A DNA stretch of 64,000 nucleotides from an uncultured Muribaculaceae bacterium (GCA_947381945.1 CANCXM010000003.1:62001-126000), one strand, 5' to 3'; positions 34,913 to 43,627 are shown, numbered from the stretch's first letter. Numbers and translations are program-made. The notes: generated by a model from the letters alone, not told the origin.

Positions 34913-35236
34913 TCAGATTTTTAATGCGATGGCTGCACAGGCTTCGGCATCGGCAAGTGCGTGATGATTTTAGAGGTCATATCCACATGCTTCGGTCATC
35001 ACATGGAGTTGATGGCATGGTAGTTTCATATTGCGTCGAGAAGCAGCAAGAGTACAGTGAAATTCATAATCAAGATATTCCATTCCATACTCGTTGAATA
35101 CTGCTTTCAGACAACTTTCGTCGAATGGTCGGGTATATGCCCCCAAGGCGGTCCTTGAATATGTGGCGTTATCTGCGCACACACTTGAACGTCGGCCGTT
35201 GGCTGTCTCAAAGTCTATTACCACAAAATCTTTCAT
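34913..35236 (-). pseudogene. Decayed 3'-5' exonuclease (DnaQ/DEDD type)
   Basis: Begins MKDFVVIDFETANGRRSSVC, the Exo I motif (D-x-E) of DEDDh exonucleases, then about 18 unrelated residues, then FDESCLKAVFNEYGMEY and YEFHCTLAASRR, the Exo II/III side of the family; the middle of the domain is missing. Reading stops at TAA (34970-34972) directly after ACGYDL, yet the same frame goes on NHHALADAEACAAIALKI to TGA at 34913, which is the normal family C-terminus with the catalytic HALADA block. So it carries a deletion and an in-frame stop. It starts 2 bp after the WYL gene. Confidence 0.85.
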
Positions 35237-35238
35237 GG

Positions 35239-36144
35239 TCAGTCGTTTTTATAAAGTTCATACATGTCTGAAATCCAGCCTTTCATGGCTTTACGTAATG
35301 AAGACGGAGATATGACCTCAACCATTCCTCCGGCATGAAGGAGCTTCATTATGAAGTCGTAGGTTGGCGCGAGATAGAGGCTGAAATCGGCATACTCGCC
35401 ATCGTCTTCAATCAACTCCTGACTATGGTGCAACGGTAGTGATTTGAGATATGGAGTGTGGTCTTTGTTGGCGCGTATGATTATTCTCTCCGGCTTGACT
35501 CTATCGTCAACGACTATACCGAAATAATTTGCGAAGTAATCGGTCGCTGAAAAATCCTTCGGCATTTTATACTCTTGTTCGGTCACCTCAACTGACTCTA
35601 TACGGTCGAGACCATACAAACGGATGGAGTCTTTGTTAAGATTATGCCCCAACATGTACCAACGGTTTTCAAATAGCTTTACACAGTATGGCTCGACGGG
35701 AATGCTGTATGAATCATTATAATTGAACGCCTTATACACGATATTAACCACACGGTTTTCTTTCATCGCCTCCAATATGGTTGTCAGGTGGTCACGCCCA
35801 GATGGAATCTGGTCAACAAGAATGCGACCTTTCAGCGAAAGATTCTCACCTATCAGGTTGCCGACGGCGAAAGAATCGAGCATCCATTTCTTCAGCTCAT
35901 TCTCGTCAATATCTTCCGGATTGGCGATATAGTAAAGATACCCTCCGGCTCTCTGACATTGGATGTCTATTGAGAACTGCTCATAGATGGCGGTGCGCCA
36001 ACGGTTGAATGTGGCACGATGGAGCGGGTTGCAGTCGCTGAGATCTTTGCACCGCTCCCATTTGTCCGACAAATCCCTATGAGAAATTTTACCGGCACGT
36101 CTGATGGTCTCGATGAGCCAAGTGTATTTTTGGAGTTGAGTCAT
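35239..36144 (-). CDS. WYL-domain transcriptional regulator (left arm)
   Basis: 301 aa. N-terminal helix-turn-helix-like region (ISHRDLSDKWER, ATFNRWRTAI), a WYL domain (about 125-215) with VEPYCVKLFENRWYMLGHN, RLYGLDRIESVEV and a C-terminal WCX part (LKSLPLHHSQELI, YLAPTYDFIMKLL). WYL proteins sense ligands, probably nucleic acids, and often control phage defence genes. It is clearly paralogous to the regulator at 42716-43618. It lies 11 bp after the nuclease-like gene and 2 bp before the exonuclease relic. Confidence 0.88.
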   Translation of the reverse strand: MTQLQKYTWLIETIRRAGKISHRDLSDKWERCKDLSDCNPLHRATFNRWRTAIYEQFSIDIQCQRAGGYLYYIANPEDIDENELKKWMLDSFAVGNLIGENLSLKGRILVDQIPSGRDHLTTILEAMKENRVVNIVYKAFNYNDSYSIPVEPYCVKLFENRWYMLGHNLNKDSIRLYGLDRIESVEVTEQEYKMPKDFSATDYFANYFGIVVDDRVKPERIIIRANKDHTPYLKSLPLHHSQELIEDDGEYADFSLYLAPTYDFIMKLLHAGGMVEVISPSSLRKAMKGWISDMYELYKND

Positions 36145-36155
36145 ACTAAATATGA

Positions 36156-37427
36156 TTATTCAAAACGAATGGCACACTTATTTTCAGTATTGGTAAAATT
36201 TCTCACATACAAGACAAAATTTAGAAACGCATCAAGCAAAGATGTACAGCCAATGTATTGCCAACAAACCAATCGGGGTTCTTCTCCAGCATTCTCTTTG
36301 CCAAATTTATTGAATATCAATCCTAAAGCATCTTTTTCTGCTTTTGTCAGACAATATGTATCAAAGGCAAAACCAATATATTCCCTCTCTGCGTAACCAT
36401 ACACAATATATCCAATTTTCCCATTGATAGAGATTCTAACTCCATAATTATTCTCTGTATAACCGAAATCGGATAAATTAATTAAGTTATATCCGAATTT
36501 TTTCAACTCCTGTTTTATTGGCTCTGCAACTCTACGGCTGTTAAGTTTAATCTGACAAATAGAGAGTTCATTAATCAGCTCATTGACTCCGCCTAACAAT
36601 TCCTGAAGATTGGCTGAAGTTTCTTCAAGCCTCTCAATACGTTTGGAATAATTTATGTCGTTTTCATCAGAAAACTCTGATAGGATTTCTGAGATTATAG
36701 TCTTTCTGATTTTATCTTTCATATTTTTAAATTTATCGGTGATATGAAAATACTCTTCTAAATAATCTTGATATTGTAAGATTGCACTGTGGAGAAATTT
36801 CTCATTATCCGGAAGAAGATTTGGCAATTTACAAACCCACTCATAAATATCATGAGCATAATCCTTTACAATAATATTCCTTTCAATTTCCGGTGAAATA
36901 CGCTCAACACCATTACCATCTTTTGTCAGTGAGAAATCTGAAGGTATATAGTGGTGAGATGAATTCAAATACAAAACTTTTATTTCGTGATCGCCGTATC
37001 CTATTTCTTTCGCCTTTTGGACATATCGATATATTTGTCCGGGCTGTTCAACTGCATCATTAACTTTATTCTCTATGATTACACATAGTCGTTCGTCAAA
37101 AATTGAAACATCAATGCGGTCTTGTTCAGCAGTCCTTACTTTTTTCGAACTTACCTTGCAATTACTAATACCTATTATTTGATTCATGAACGAATCGAGT
37201 ATCGCCTGATTCTTCAGTAAATGTTGTAAGACGGAACTGTGAGCAGTTTCCTTAAGCTTTCCAACCGCAGAAATGGCAATCACATTTATATGTAGGGGCA
37301 TTTTGGCCAGTTCTGCTTTGAGAATCCTGCCAATCTTGTCAGAAGTCACAAACAATTCCATTTGCTCTTTTGACTTATCTGCTGCCTGTTCCGAAAGAAT
37401 AGATATAAGTTTCTTTATTTTGTCCAT
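36156..37427 (-). CDS. PD-(D/E)XK nuclease family protein (left arm)
   Basis: 423 aa from ATG 37427 (MDKIKKLISIL); upstream ATG and TTG codons add only a hydrophobic stub. The nuclease core lies near residues 75-140: HSSVLQHLLKN, then RIDVSIFDERLCVIIENKVN with the D and the ExK (IENK) of the PD-(D/E)XK fold, and PGQIYRYVQKA. The C-terminal half holds a coiled coil (about 255-300, RIERLEETSANLQELLGG) and an unassigned domain. Proteins of this sort are common in defence islands, but cleavage is unproven. Head of a row with WYL, exonuclease relic and FtsZ-like genes. Confidence 0.78.
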   Translation of the reverse strand: MDKIKKLISILSEQAADKSKEQMELFVTSDKIGRILKAELAKMPLHINVIAISAVGKLKETAHSSVLQHLLKNQAILDSFMNQIIGISNCKVSSKKVRTAEQDRIDVSIFDERLCVIIENKVNDAVEQPGQIYRYVQKAKEIGYGDHEIKVLYLNSSHHYIPSDFSLTKDGNGVERISPEIERNIIVKDYAHDIYEWVCKLPNLLPDNEKFLHSAILQYQDYLEEYFHITDKFKNMKDKIRKTIISEILSEFSDENDINYSKRIERLEETSANLQELLGGVNELINELSICQIKLNSRRVAEPIKQELKKFGYNLINLSDFGYTENNYGVRISINGKIGYIVYGYAEREYIGFAFDTYCLTKAEKDALGLIFNKFGKENAGEEPRLVCWQYIGCTSLLDAFLNFVLYVRNFTNTENKCAIRFE

Positions 37428-37592
37428 ATCAATGGCAAAAATAGTGAAAATTTGTCGCATTCCATGATACAAGTCTTTTTTTCAAAAAATTATCGATGAA
37501 TTGCTATCATATATACTTTAGACAGATAATAAGATATAATGGCTGCTATTTCAGGACGTGTCAAATCCTTTTGAACAGGTCTTTAACGGACA

Positions 37593-38618
37593 TTATGCCT
37601 TGCCCCTTATTTCGATGAATTGAAGTTGTATTTCATGACTGTCTGTGTTGTTATAAGCATATAGAATCTTTGGTGATGGCTTAAGGCAAATGTAGAAGTC
37701 ATTCAAAAATAATTCAAGCCGTCCTTTTTCTGAAAGAGACAGAGGGTGGTGCATTGAAATATGTACTACGATGAGCAGTTTTGAAGGTATAGGGGTTCGG
37801 TTTTTGAGAGCGTTGGAGTATGTAGCCATCAATTCTTCCAAATATTGCATACGAGGCATATTATGATAGCAGAAGGTCTCGCGCCAATATTCAGTGATGG
37901 CGTCAGCATGATAGATGTCAAGACAAAGCTGATTGAAATCCGGCTTTGCCATATCAATTACGGGTTTAAGTTTATTAATGAGATTATGGCGTTTATCCAG
38001 TTTTTTAAGGCACTCTATCCTATTGTGTATGCGCCAATCGCGCTTTCTCTTACTGCGGTTGCGGTGAGCTTTCCGTTTGCCAAGGCGATGCCAAGCCTGG
38101 GCTGTCATATAGTATGTCAGTTTCGGCTCCTTGAGTTGCTGTTTTAGCTTTTCCCGATCCTCTTTATTGTATAGGTACATCATTTCTCGCTTGACCATCA
38201 AATATTTTGCTCTTCGACCAAAATCAGTATACGAAGTTTTTAGAATGTCGTCGATGTAATTTTTGGATGTGATTTGAGTAAATCCATAAAAGGTACTTCC
38301 CCACAGAATAGCTGCGGCGAGCTCTGTATCTGTAAATTCGTTACCATCTGGTTTAATGAGTTCGTTTCCGACAATGTTCTCCCATCGTTGACCTTCAACG
38401 TCATTGGCAGTGATAATCTTTCGGTCAGATTTACTCCATGGCGCAGGCTCCGATATGTCGAATGTCACCTGTCTGCCATCGCTTTCTGGAACAATGTTGC
38501 ACAGTTGATCGTATGCTTCCTTATATAAGCCGAAGTGACCCAATGATTTTAGGTCAGGATAGAGTCCCTTAACGATTTCATCAAAAGGAATGGCTCTTAG
38601 GAATTGTTGTACTATCAT
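37593..38618 (-). CDS. Uncharacterised protein paired with RtcB
   Basis: 341 aa. I recognise no certain family. The N-terminal 150 residues (IPFDEIVKGLYPDL, AAAILWGSTFYGFT) are faintly like what I remember as DUF6557. A basic stretch follows (KRKAHRNRSKRKRDWRIHNR, about 195-215) that could bind RNA, then a helical C-terminal domain with YWRETFCYHNMPRMQYLEEL. Its start lies 1 bp after the RtcB stop, so the two are co-translated; an RNA-related role is inference from this and the basic stretch. No membrane segments or signal peptide. Confidence 0.55.
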   Translation of the reverse strand: MIVQQFLRAIPFDEIVKGLYPDLKSLGHFGLYKEAYDQLCNIVPESDGRQVTFDISEPAPWSKSDRKIITANDVEGQRWENIVGNELIKPDGNEFTDTELAAAILWGSTFYGFTQITSKNYIDDILKTSYTDFGRRAKYLMVKREMMYLYNKEDREKLKQQLKEPKLTYYMTAQAWHRLGKRKAHRNRSKRKRDWRIHNRIECLKKLDKRHNLINKLKPVIDMAKPDFNQLCLDIYHADAITEYWRETFCYHNMPRMQYLEELMATYSNALKNRTPIPSKLLIVVHISMHHPLSLSEKGRLELFLNDFYICLKPSPKILYAYNNTDSHEIQLQFIEIRGKA

Positions 38619-38619
38619 G

Positions 38620-39912
38620 TTATTTTGACGCTTTGAAGTTAAAGATTGGACGGATGATTGTATCGATGTTTACTGTATCTCCTATGTTGGCTATAATTTC
38701 GGCAGCCGGTTTGTAGACCATAGGGGATTCATCGCGGGTAAAGTCGTTGATGCTCTCGGAGTAGATTCCGGACATAGAAGCCTCGAAATCTTCCATCTTG
38801 ATTTGCTCGTAGGCTTGTGTCCGGCTCAGCACACGGCCTGCTCCATGAGGAGCGGAACAGTTCCAGTCGGGATTCCCTTTGCCGGTGCAGAGCAAAGAAC
38901 CGTCGCGCATATTGAGGGGGATGATACAACGCTCGCGCTTGGCTGCTGAGATAGAGCCTTTGCGGATGATATTGTCATCGCTGATGTAGTTGTGGACGGA
39001 CTCAAATTCTTCGACGACAAGCGTCGAAGCGACTTCGTCGGTTGCTTCGGGAGCGTTAATTCCGTCAAAGAATTTAAGCAGCAGAAGCGAGATGAGTTTG
39101 CGGTTGAGGACAGCCCACTGTTGGCATATTCGCATATCGTGAAGGTATTCTTCTCTTGCATCTCCCTCAACATAACACAAATCACGGGGAAGGGTCGGCT
39201 CTGCCTTCTGCCGGGTTTTGCGCATATTTTTGATTACGTCTTGGAGTTCGGATCGGCGTCCGGCAGCTTTATATTCCTCAATGGTACGCTTTATGGCTTC
39301 TTCAAATTCGTCTGCGCCCTCAGTCATGTGTTTTATAGCACGATTCTGGTAAATGTCAGCGACTTGCTTGCCAAGATTGCGGGAGCCTGTGTGGATAACG
39401 AGGTAGACGTTACCGTCATCGTCATTATCCAGCTCTATGAAGTGGTTACCGCCACCAAGCGAGCCTATAGCTTTGTTGATGCGCCCGGAGTCTTTCAATT
39501 CGCGGTAGCAATAAAGCTCTGTTACAAGGCGCTTTGCCTCGCGGTAGATTTCCATCTCCTCACCAACAAGAGGCTTGAATCCGAAGCGGTCCTCACGGAC
39601 TATCATGCCTGACGGCACATTGTTCCGTATATGCTCATGGAAGGCATGAAAATCAATATCCTTCAGTTTGCCAAGATTGAGCACCCGCATACCGCAACCG
39701 ATGTCTACGCCTACTATATTGGGAATCACTTTATCCCCGAGGTCACCGGTGAATCCTATGACGCATCCTGCTCCGGCATGGACATCGGGCATAATCCGAA
39801 TTTTCTTGTCGGAAAACACTCCGATTGAGAGCAGTTGTTTGATTTGCTCCAATGCATTCTCTTCAATGTTGTCTGTGAATATCTTCACATTGTAACCTTC
39901 AATTGTCTTCAT
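38620..39912 (-). CDS. rtcB: RtcB family RNA ligase (left arm)
   Basis: 430 aa from ATG 39912 (MKTIEGYNV); the longer frame has no support. Mn-binding and catalytic motifs are complete: MPDVHAG, VGVDIGCGMR (C73), SLGGGNHFIE, HTGSRNLGKQ, SVHNYI and SAPHGAGRVLSR with the guanylylated His at 356. RtcB joins 2',3'-cyclic phosphate or 3'-phosphate RNA ends to 5'-OH ends using GTP. It has an extra charged segment (about 200-255) not seen in the other RtcB of this window. No RtcR regulator is present. A good promoter precedes it, divergent from the phosphoesterase gene. Confidence 0.93.
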   Translation of the reverse strand: MKTIEGYNVKIFTDNIEENALEQIKQLLSIGVFSDKKIRIMPDVHAGAGCVIGFTGDLGDKVIPNIVGVDIGCGMRVLNLGKLKDIDFHAFHEHIRNNVPSGMIVREDRFGFKPLVGEEMEIYREAKRLVTELYCYRELKDSGRINKAIGSLGGGNHFIELDNDDDGNVYLVIHTGSRNLGKQVADIYQNRAIKHMTEGADEFEEAIKRTIEEYKAAGRRSELQDVIKNMRKTRQKAEPTLPRDLCYVEGDAREEYLHDMRICQQWAVLNRKLISLLLLKFFDGINAPEATDEVASTLVVEEFESVHNYISDDNIIRKGSISAAKRERCIIPLNMRDGSLLCTGKGNPDWNCSAPHGAGRVLSRTQAYEQIKMEDFEASMSGIYSESINDFTRDESPMVYKPAAEIIANIGDTVNIDTIIRPIFNFKASK

Positions 39913-39936
39913 ATTTATATAATTTATATTTAACGA

Positions 39937-39966
39937 CAAAGTTATGTCATAACCGAGTAATAACAA
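39937..39966 (-). promoter_or_regulatory. rtcB (left arm) promoter
   Basis: Minus strand TTG (39964-39966), 19-bp spacer, TAACTTTG (39937-39944), ending 25 bp before the ATG. Good fit to the Bacteroidota primary promoter. Confidence 0.65.
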
Positions 39967-40126
39967 TGCACACCTTATGTCAAGGGTGGACAACTGTTCG
40001 CAGGTGCAATAAATTGCACACTCCGCAAAATTAAGTCAACCATGGCGCAATATGCGATACAACATAAAAATTTATCTGAAATTAATTATTTTTCATCTTG
40101 TTGCACATAATGAGCCAACTTAAATA

Positions 40127-40134
40127 TATCTTTG
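40127..40134 (+). promoter_or_regulatory. Promoter box for the phosphoesterase gene
   Basis: TATCTTTG matches TAnnTTTG, 35 bp before the start codon. TTGC at 40101-40104 is a poorly spaced -33 candidate. Confidence 0.5.
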
Positions 40135-40168
40135 TGAAATAATACAATGATTTCAACGAAGATTGCCA

Positions 40169-40762
40169 ATGAAGATACTCCACCTATCAGATACCCATGG
40201 ATTCCACCGACGGCTTCAGAATCTACCTGATGCTGACGTATTGGTGCACTCCGGCGATTTCACTATGACGGGATCAGAACAGGAAGCGATGGATTTCCTC
40301 AACTGGTTCTGCGACTTGCCGTATGCCCACAAGGTTTTCATCTGTGGCAATCATGATGACTGCCTATACGGTGCAGATATTGACGGACTCGACCCAAATG
40401 TGCATTATCTATGCAACTCCGGCATGGAAATTGACGGCGTGAAATTCTATGGCGTGCCAATGTTTATGGGAGATTGTCTCACCGACCGCCAGACCCGGAA
40501 CATTGCCAATATCCCGGATAATACTGATGTTCTTGTGACACATAGTCCGGCATACGGTATTCTTGACTGCGATGAGGGCATAAACTATGGCGATGAGCAA
40601 CTGCTTATCAAAGTTATTGAGATGAAACCTCGCTTACACCTTTTCGGACATATCCACGCACAGCATGGCATCTTGACCGAACATGATACCACATTCTCCA
40701 ATGGCGCTATGATGAATGCCGACTACACAACTCTCAACTTACCAAATATTTTAGAAATTTAA
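40169..40762 (+). CDS. Calcineurin-like metallophosphoesterase
   Basis: 197 aa from ATG 40169 (MKILHLSDTHG). All metal motifs are in place: D-x-H (SDTHG), GDFT (GDxx), GNHDD, THSPA and GHIH. The small size resembles the MPPED/YfcE-type phosphodiesterases. The substrate is unknown; in the setting of two RtcB ligases, a role in trimming cyclic or 3' phosphate RNA ends is tempting but only inference. First plus-strand gene of the right arm, 3 bp before the second nuclease-like gene. Confidence 0.85.
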   Translation: MKILHLSDTHGFHRRLQNLPDADVLVHSGDFTMTGSEQEAMDFLNWFCDLPYAHKVFICGNHDDCLYGADIDGLDPNVHYLCNSGMEIDGVKFYGVPMFMGDCLTDRQTRNIANIPDNTDVLVTHSPAYGILDCDEGINYGDEQLLIKVIEMKPRLHLFGHIHAQHGILTEHDTTFSNGAMMNADYTTLNLPNILEI

Positions 40763-40765
40763 TTT

Positions 40766-41887
40766 ATGAATTCAACATCATTCAGTTATTTGAAAAATTC
40801 GCCAATGTTTCAGTTAAGTTTGGCGTCTAAAGAATTATTCCATTCCAATTTTTTATTTTGGATTTGGCAACTAAATCACAAGTTGTTCAAGACGATGATA
40901 CAAAAGCTGACCTCAGATCCTACGATTGGCTCGGATTGGCCAAGTGACTACATCTTGAAACGAGAGTACAACCACTATGACCTCTGTGTACTTGGTGAAA
41001 ATAATAAGGTTCTTTTGGTGATTGAAAATAAGGTTAAAAGTATACCGACCCTCAAGCAATTAAACGAGTATCTTCGTGAAGGGCATAGACATGTCCTATT
41101 GTCATTGTCTTCCGATTTCCCGGAAAAAGAAAAAATAGAACATTGGGAAATCGTTAACTATGAAACTTTGAGTAAGACTTTAAAAGAGCTGTCAACACAC
41201 CACGCCATATCTCCATATCATAAGTCTATTATAGATGATTATTCAGGGATGATACATCACTTGCATCAAGTTCAGTTAGAATGGTCTATCGATGCCAACG
41301 CTGATTTTTTCAATTCAGACAATAATTGTGTCATTCTCAGGATAAATGACATTAAAGAGAAAATCAGATTTAGCAAGATGCTTGTGATGCTCAAAAAACT
41401 ATTAGTCAATAAGCTCGGCATCGAACCTGACTTGAATACTGATAGAGATTATGTTTTCAATACAAGCGGAGAGATATTTATTAACTGGGGGATGACAAGA
41501 GGGATGGGTTTACTTGAAGTGAAAATACCTGTTGAAAAGAATATAGCTCTCGTGATACAGATACAAGGCGACCAATATCGCCATGCAGTAGAGTTGTATG
41601 GATTCAGAAAAAAATTTGAGGACAATTGGAATGATGTTTTACAAGACTCAAAACTGAATTGGTTCTTTAGAAGCCACATTATAAAAAATCCATTCCACCT
41701 ATTCTCAAATTCCGAATTACCGTTGACTATCTGGCCCAAAAAGGGAGGGTGCAATCATTATAGGAATGAATTTTTATATCAGTCCATAAAGATACCGGCT
41801 AATACTAAAATTTCCGAATTGTTGGATATGATTGTCACAGATTGCCAAAAGATCAAAGAATTAACCGGCATGAGTGTTGCCGATTGA
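40766..41887 (+). CDS. PD-(D/E)XK nuclease family protein (right arm)
   Basis: 373 aa. The N-terminal 140 residues hold the fold: SKELFHSNFLFWIWQLN, a YDLCVLGENNKVLLVIENKVKS block with D and the ExK (IENK), then LNEYLREGHRHVLLSLS. The rest (about 180-373) is unassigned and ends without a membrane segment. It is the same class as the left-arm protein at 36156-37427 but not closely alike beyond the core. Likely DNA or RNA cleavage; unproven. It lies 3 bp after the phosphoesterase and about 40 bp before a small protein gene. Confidence 0.75.
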   Translation: MNSTSFSYLKNSPMFQLSLASKELFHSNFLFWIWQLNHKLFKTMIQKLTSDPTIGSDWPSDYILKREYNHYDLCVLGENNKVLLVIENKVKSIPTLKQLNEYLREGHRHVLLSLSSDFPEKEKIEHWEIVNYETLSKTLKELSTHHAISPYHKSIIDDYSGMIHHLHQVQLEWSIDANADFFNSDNNCVILRINDIKEKIRFSKMLVMLKKLLVNKLGIEPDLNTDRDYVFNTSGEIFINWGMTRGMGLLEVKIPVEKNIALVIQIQGDQYRHAVELYGFRKKFEDNWNDVLQDSKLNWFFRSHIIKNPFHLFSNSELPLTIWPKKGGCNHYRNEFLYQSIKIPANTKISELLDMIVTDCQKIKELTGMSVAD

Positions 41888-41926
41888 TTTCCTAATTTTG
41901 CTACCGAACCAATAACCAATACAACT

Positions 41927-42130
41927 ATGCCATACTCATTTAAAGTAACAGCAAAGCAGAATATCGGTGGTAACAAAGGTATCGCCAAAGGACTCAGTGT
42001 TCAATGTGTCGAAGCAGGATGCTCTTCTCCACAAATCAAGACGATTCTTGAAGCCTACAAGCGGCAGCATGGAATCGAGATTAAAGGAATATCCGTTAGC
42101 ACAGGGTATTTCATAATCGAGAAGTTGTGA
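41927..42130 (+). CDS. Small protein, paralogue-like to the 71-aa protein
   Basis: 67 aa. SFKVTAKQNIGGNKGIAKG at the start, KTILEAYKRQHGIEIKGI in the middle and STGYFIIEKL at the end. Shares with the 71-aa protein of the left arm the opening FKVT-x-K and the closing IIEKL, as well as size. Predicted compact alpha/beta protein without signal peptide. Function unknown. An intrinsic terminator follows directly. Confidence 0.55.
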   Translation: MPYSFKVTAKQNIGGNKGIAKGLSVQCVEAGCSSPQIKTILEAYKRQHGIEIKGISVSTGYFIIEKL

Positions 42131-42145
42131 TTACATCCCCAAAGG

Positions 42146-42178
42146 CAAAATCGGCATTTATTTTGCCGATTTTGTTTT
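42146..42178 (+). terminator. Intrinsic terminator
   Basis: CAAAATCGGCA (42146-42156) and TGCCGATTTTG (42164-42174) form a perfect 11-bp stem with a 7-nt loop, followed by TTTT. Ends the phosphoesterase to small-protein transcript. Confidence 0.85.
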
Positions 42179-42216
42179 AATCGGAAATCGTATTGCCGAT
42201 TAAGATTGTAACTTTG
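42179..42216 (+). promoter_or_regulatory. Promoter with inverted repeat before the second right-arm operon
   Basis: TAACTTTG at 42209-42216 fits TAnnTTTG and starts 27 bp before the next gene. AATCGG (42179-42184) and CCGATT (42196-42201) form an inverted repeat over the -33 area, and the same motif is used in the terminator stem just upstream. An operator for the WYL regulator of this operon is possible. Confidence 0.45.
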
Positions 42217-42242
42217 CGATGTAAATCAAAAACAGACCCATT

Positions 42243-42722
42243 ATGAAATCAAAAACTCTGATTTTTCTGAAGACGTTCACCATCAAGAACCCCACTCTTG
42301 ATGAGCAAAATGCGTTTATGATGCGCGAGACGGTAAACGAGGTTGAGTGTGCCGACCTCGGGACAATTTACAATAACGATCAGTTGTATGGAAAGGATCT
42401 CTCTGAATTCATCATGCAAGAGGTGAAACGTCTGAGACCCGAATGGATTGTTGCCGAGGGACAATGTGCCACCGTGGCATTGACCTTGAAAAATCAGAAA
42501 AAGATTCTTCTCAATCCAAAGGTTTCATTCGATGCCCTCAATGATGTGTCGGAACACGCACGTCGGAACACATTCGGATTCTTTGATGACCTGCATGAGC
42601 AAGACTATGAGAGATTCATATCGGTATATCCTCATGCCGCATGGTTTCCGCAGGATGACGACCTGAGCTTGTTTACTATTAAAGAAGCTGTTCAATCTAT
42701 AATCGAGACAGGAGAATGGTAG
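42243..42722 (+). CDS. Uncharacterised protein, possibly alpha/beta-hydrolase-like
   Basis: 159 aa. The order strand TLIFLKTFTI, ...PEWIVAEGQCATVALTL, KKILLNPKV and a late FPQDDD loop resembles the small YqiA-type esterase fold, where the nucleophile motif would be GxSxG. Here the motif reads E-G-Q-C-A, so a serine esterase is not supported; Cys in place of Ser or an inactive fold is possible. Its end overlaps the WYL gene start by 7 bp, so the two are coupled. No family is recognised with confidence. Confidence 0.5.
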   Translation: MKSKTLIFLKTFTIKNPTLDEQNAFMMRETVNEVECADLGTIYNNDQLYGKDLSEFIMQEVKRLRPEWIVAEGQCATVALTLKNQKKILLNPKVSFDALNDVSEHARRNTFGFFDDLHEQDYERFISVYPHAAWFPQDDDLSLFTIKEAVQSIIETGEW

Positions 42723-43618
42723 AATTACTTTTGAAGCGCTATCTTTGGCTCATTGACACACTGAAGCGCAATGGAGAACTGACATTTGAGGAAATCTCTG
42801 ATAAGTGGGATAATTCCTCGGTCAATGATAATGGTATCGTGCTTACCAAGCGTACATTCTACAATCATTGTCAGGCGATTGCCCGGCATTTCGGCATTGA
42901 CATTGAATGTCGTCGCGGACGTGGACTGAACCTTTACCGCATAGTCAATCCCGAAGCGATTGAGGAAAACTCACTGACAAAGTGGGCTCTTGATAGTTTT
43001 TCGCTTGGAGAACTGCTGCTCGGCAATGCCGACATCGCTGACAAGATTCTTCTTGAAGATATTCCATCGGGACGTGAATGGCTGGAGCCAATACTGACAG
43101 CACTGCAACAAAATCGGGAAATTGAACTCAGTTATGAGAATTTTGTCGGCATTAAATTTACCGGTACGGTGCAGCCTCTTTGTGTCAAGTTGTTCAAGCG
43201 TAGATGGTATGTGTTGATGCGGTTGCAAGATGGTCGCAGACGGATATTCTCATTAGACCGTATCAACGCGTTAGAAGTTTCCAATACTCGATTTGAATAT
43301 CCTTCGGATTTTGTTCCGACCGACTATTTCCATGATGTATTTGGCATAATAGCCGGGACGGAACGTAAGATAGAGAATATCGTAATCCGCACCTATGCCG
43401 AACTACCGGGGTATCTTCGATCATTGCCCATCCACCACAGTCAGGTGGAACTGGAAACCAAGGATGGATATACAGACTTTTCGCTCCGCCTGATCCCCAC
43501 ATTTGATTTCATTCAGGAGCTCCTACTTCATCGCGACCAACTCGAAGTGCTTAAACCAAAGTCGCTCCGCGATGAAATTTCAGTGTTAATTTCAAGCATG
43601 TCTAACCTTTACAATTAG
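42716..43618 (+). CDS. WYL-domain transcriptional regulator (right arm)
   Basis: 300 aa, same architecture as the left-arm regulator: N-terminal winged-helix-like part (LTFEEISDKWDN, KRTFYNHCQAI), WYL domain with VQPLCVKLFKRRWYVLMRL and RIFSLDRINALEV, then LRSLPIHHSQVEL and IPTFDFIQELL at the C-terminus. The identical order of these blocks and the shared IPSGR and PTDYF segments show that the two regulators are paralogues. It overlaps the preceding gene and lies 9 bp before the ATPase gene. Likely local regulator of this operon. Confidence 0.87.
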   Translation: MVELLLKRYLWLIDTLKRNGELTFEEISDKWDNSSVNDNGIVLTKRTFYNHCQAIARHFGIDIECRRGRGLNLYRIVNPEAIEENSLTKWALDSFSLGELLLGNADIADKILLEDIPSGREWLEPILTALQQNREIELSYENFVGIKFTGTVQPLCVKLFKRRWYVLMRLQDGRRRIFSLDRINALEVSNTRFEYPSDFVPTDYFHDVFGIIAGTERKIENIVIRTYAELPGYLRSLPIHHSQVELETKDGYTDFSLRLIPTFDFIQELLLHRDQLEVLKPKSLRDEISVLISSMSNLYN

Positions 43619-43627
43619 CAGAAATCC

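Noticed and set aside
40081..40168. RtcR/sigma-54 type promoter for the rtcB genes
   Set aside because: No GG-N10-GC element was seen; the boxes present are of the Bacteroidota TAnnTTTG type.
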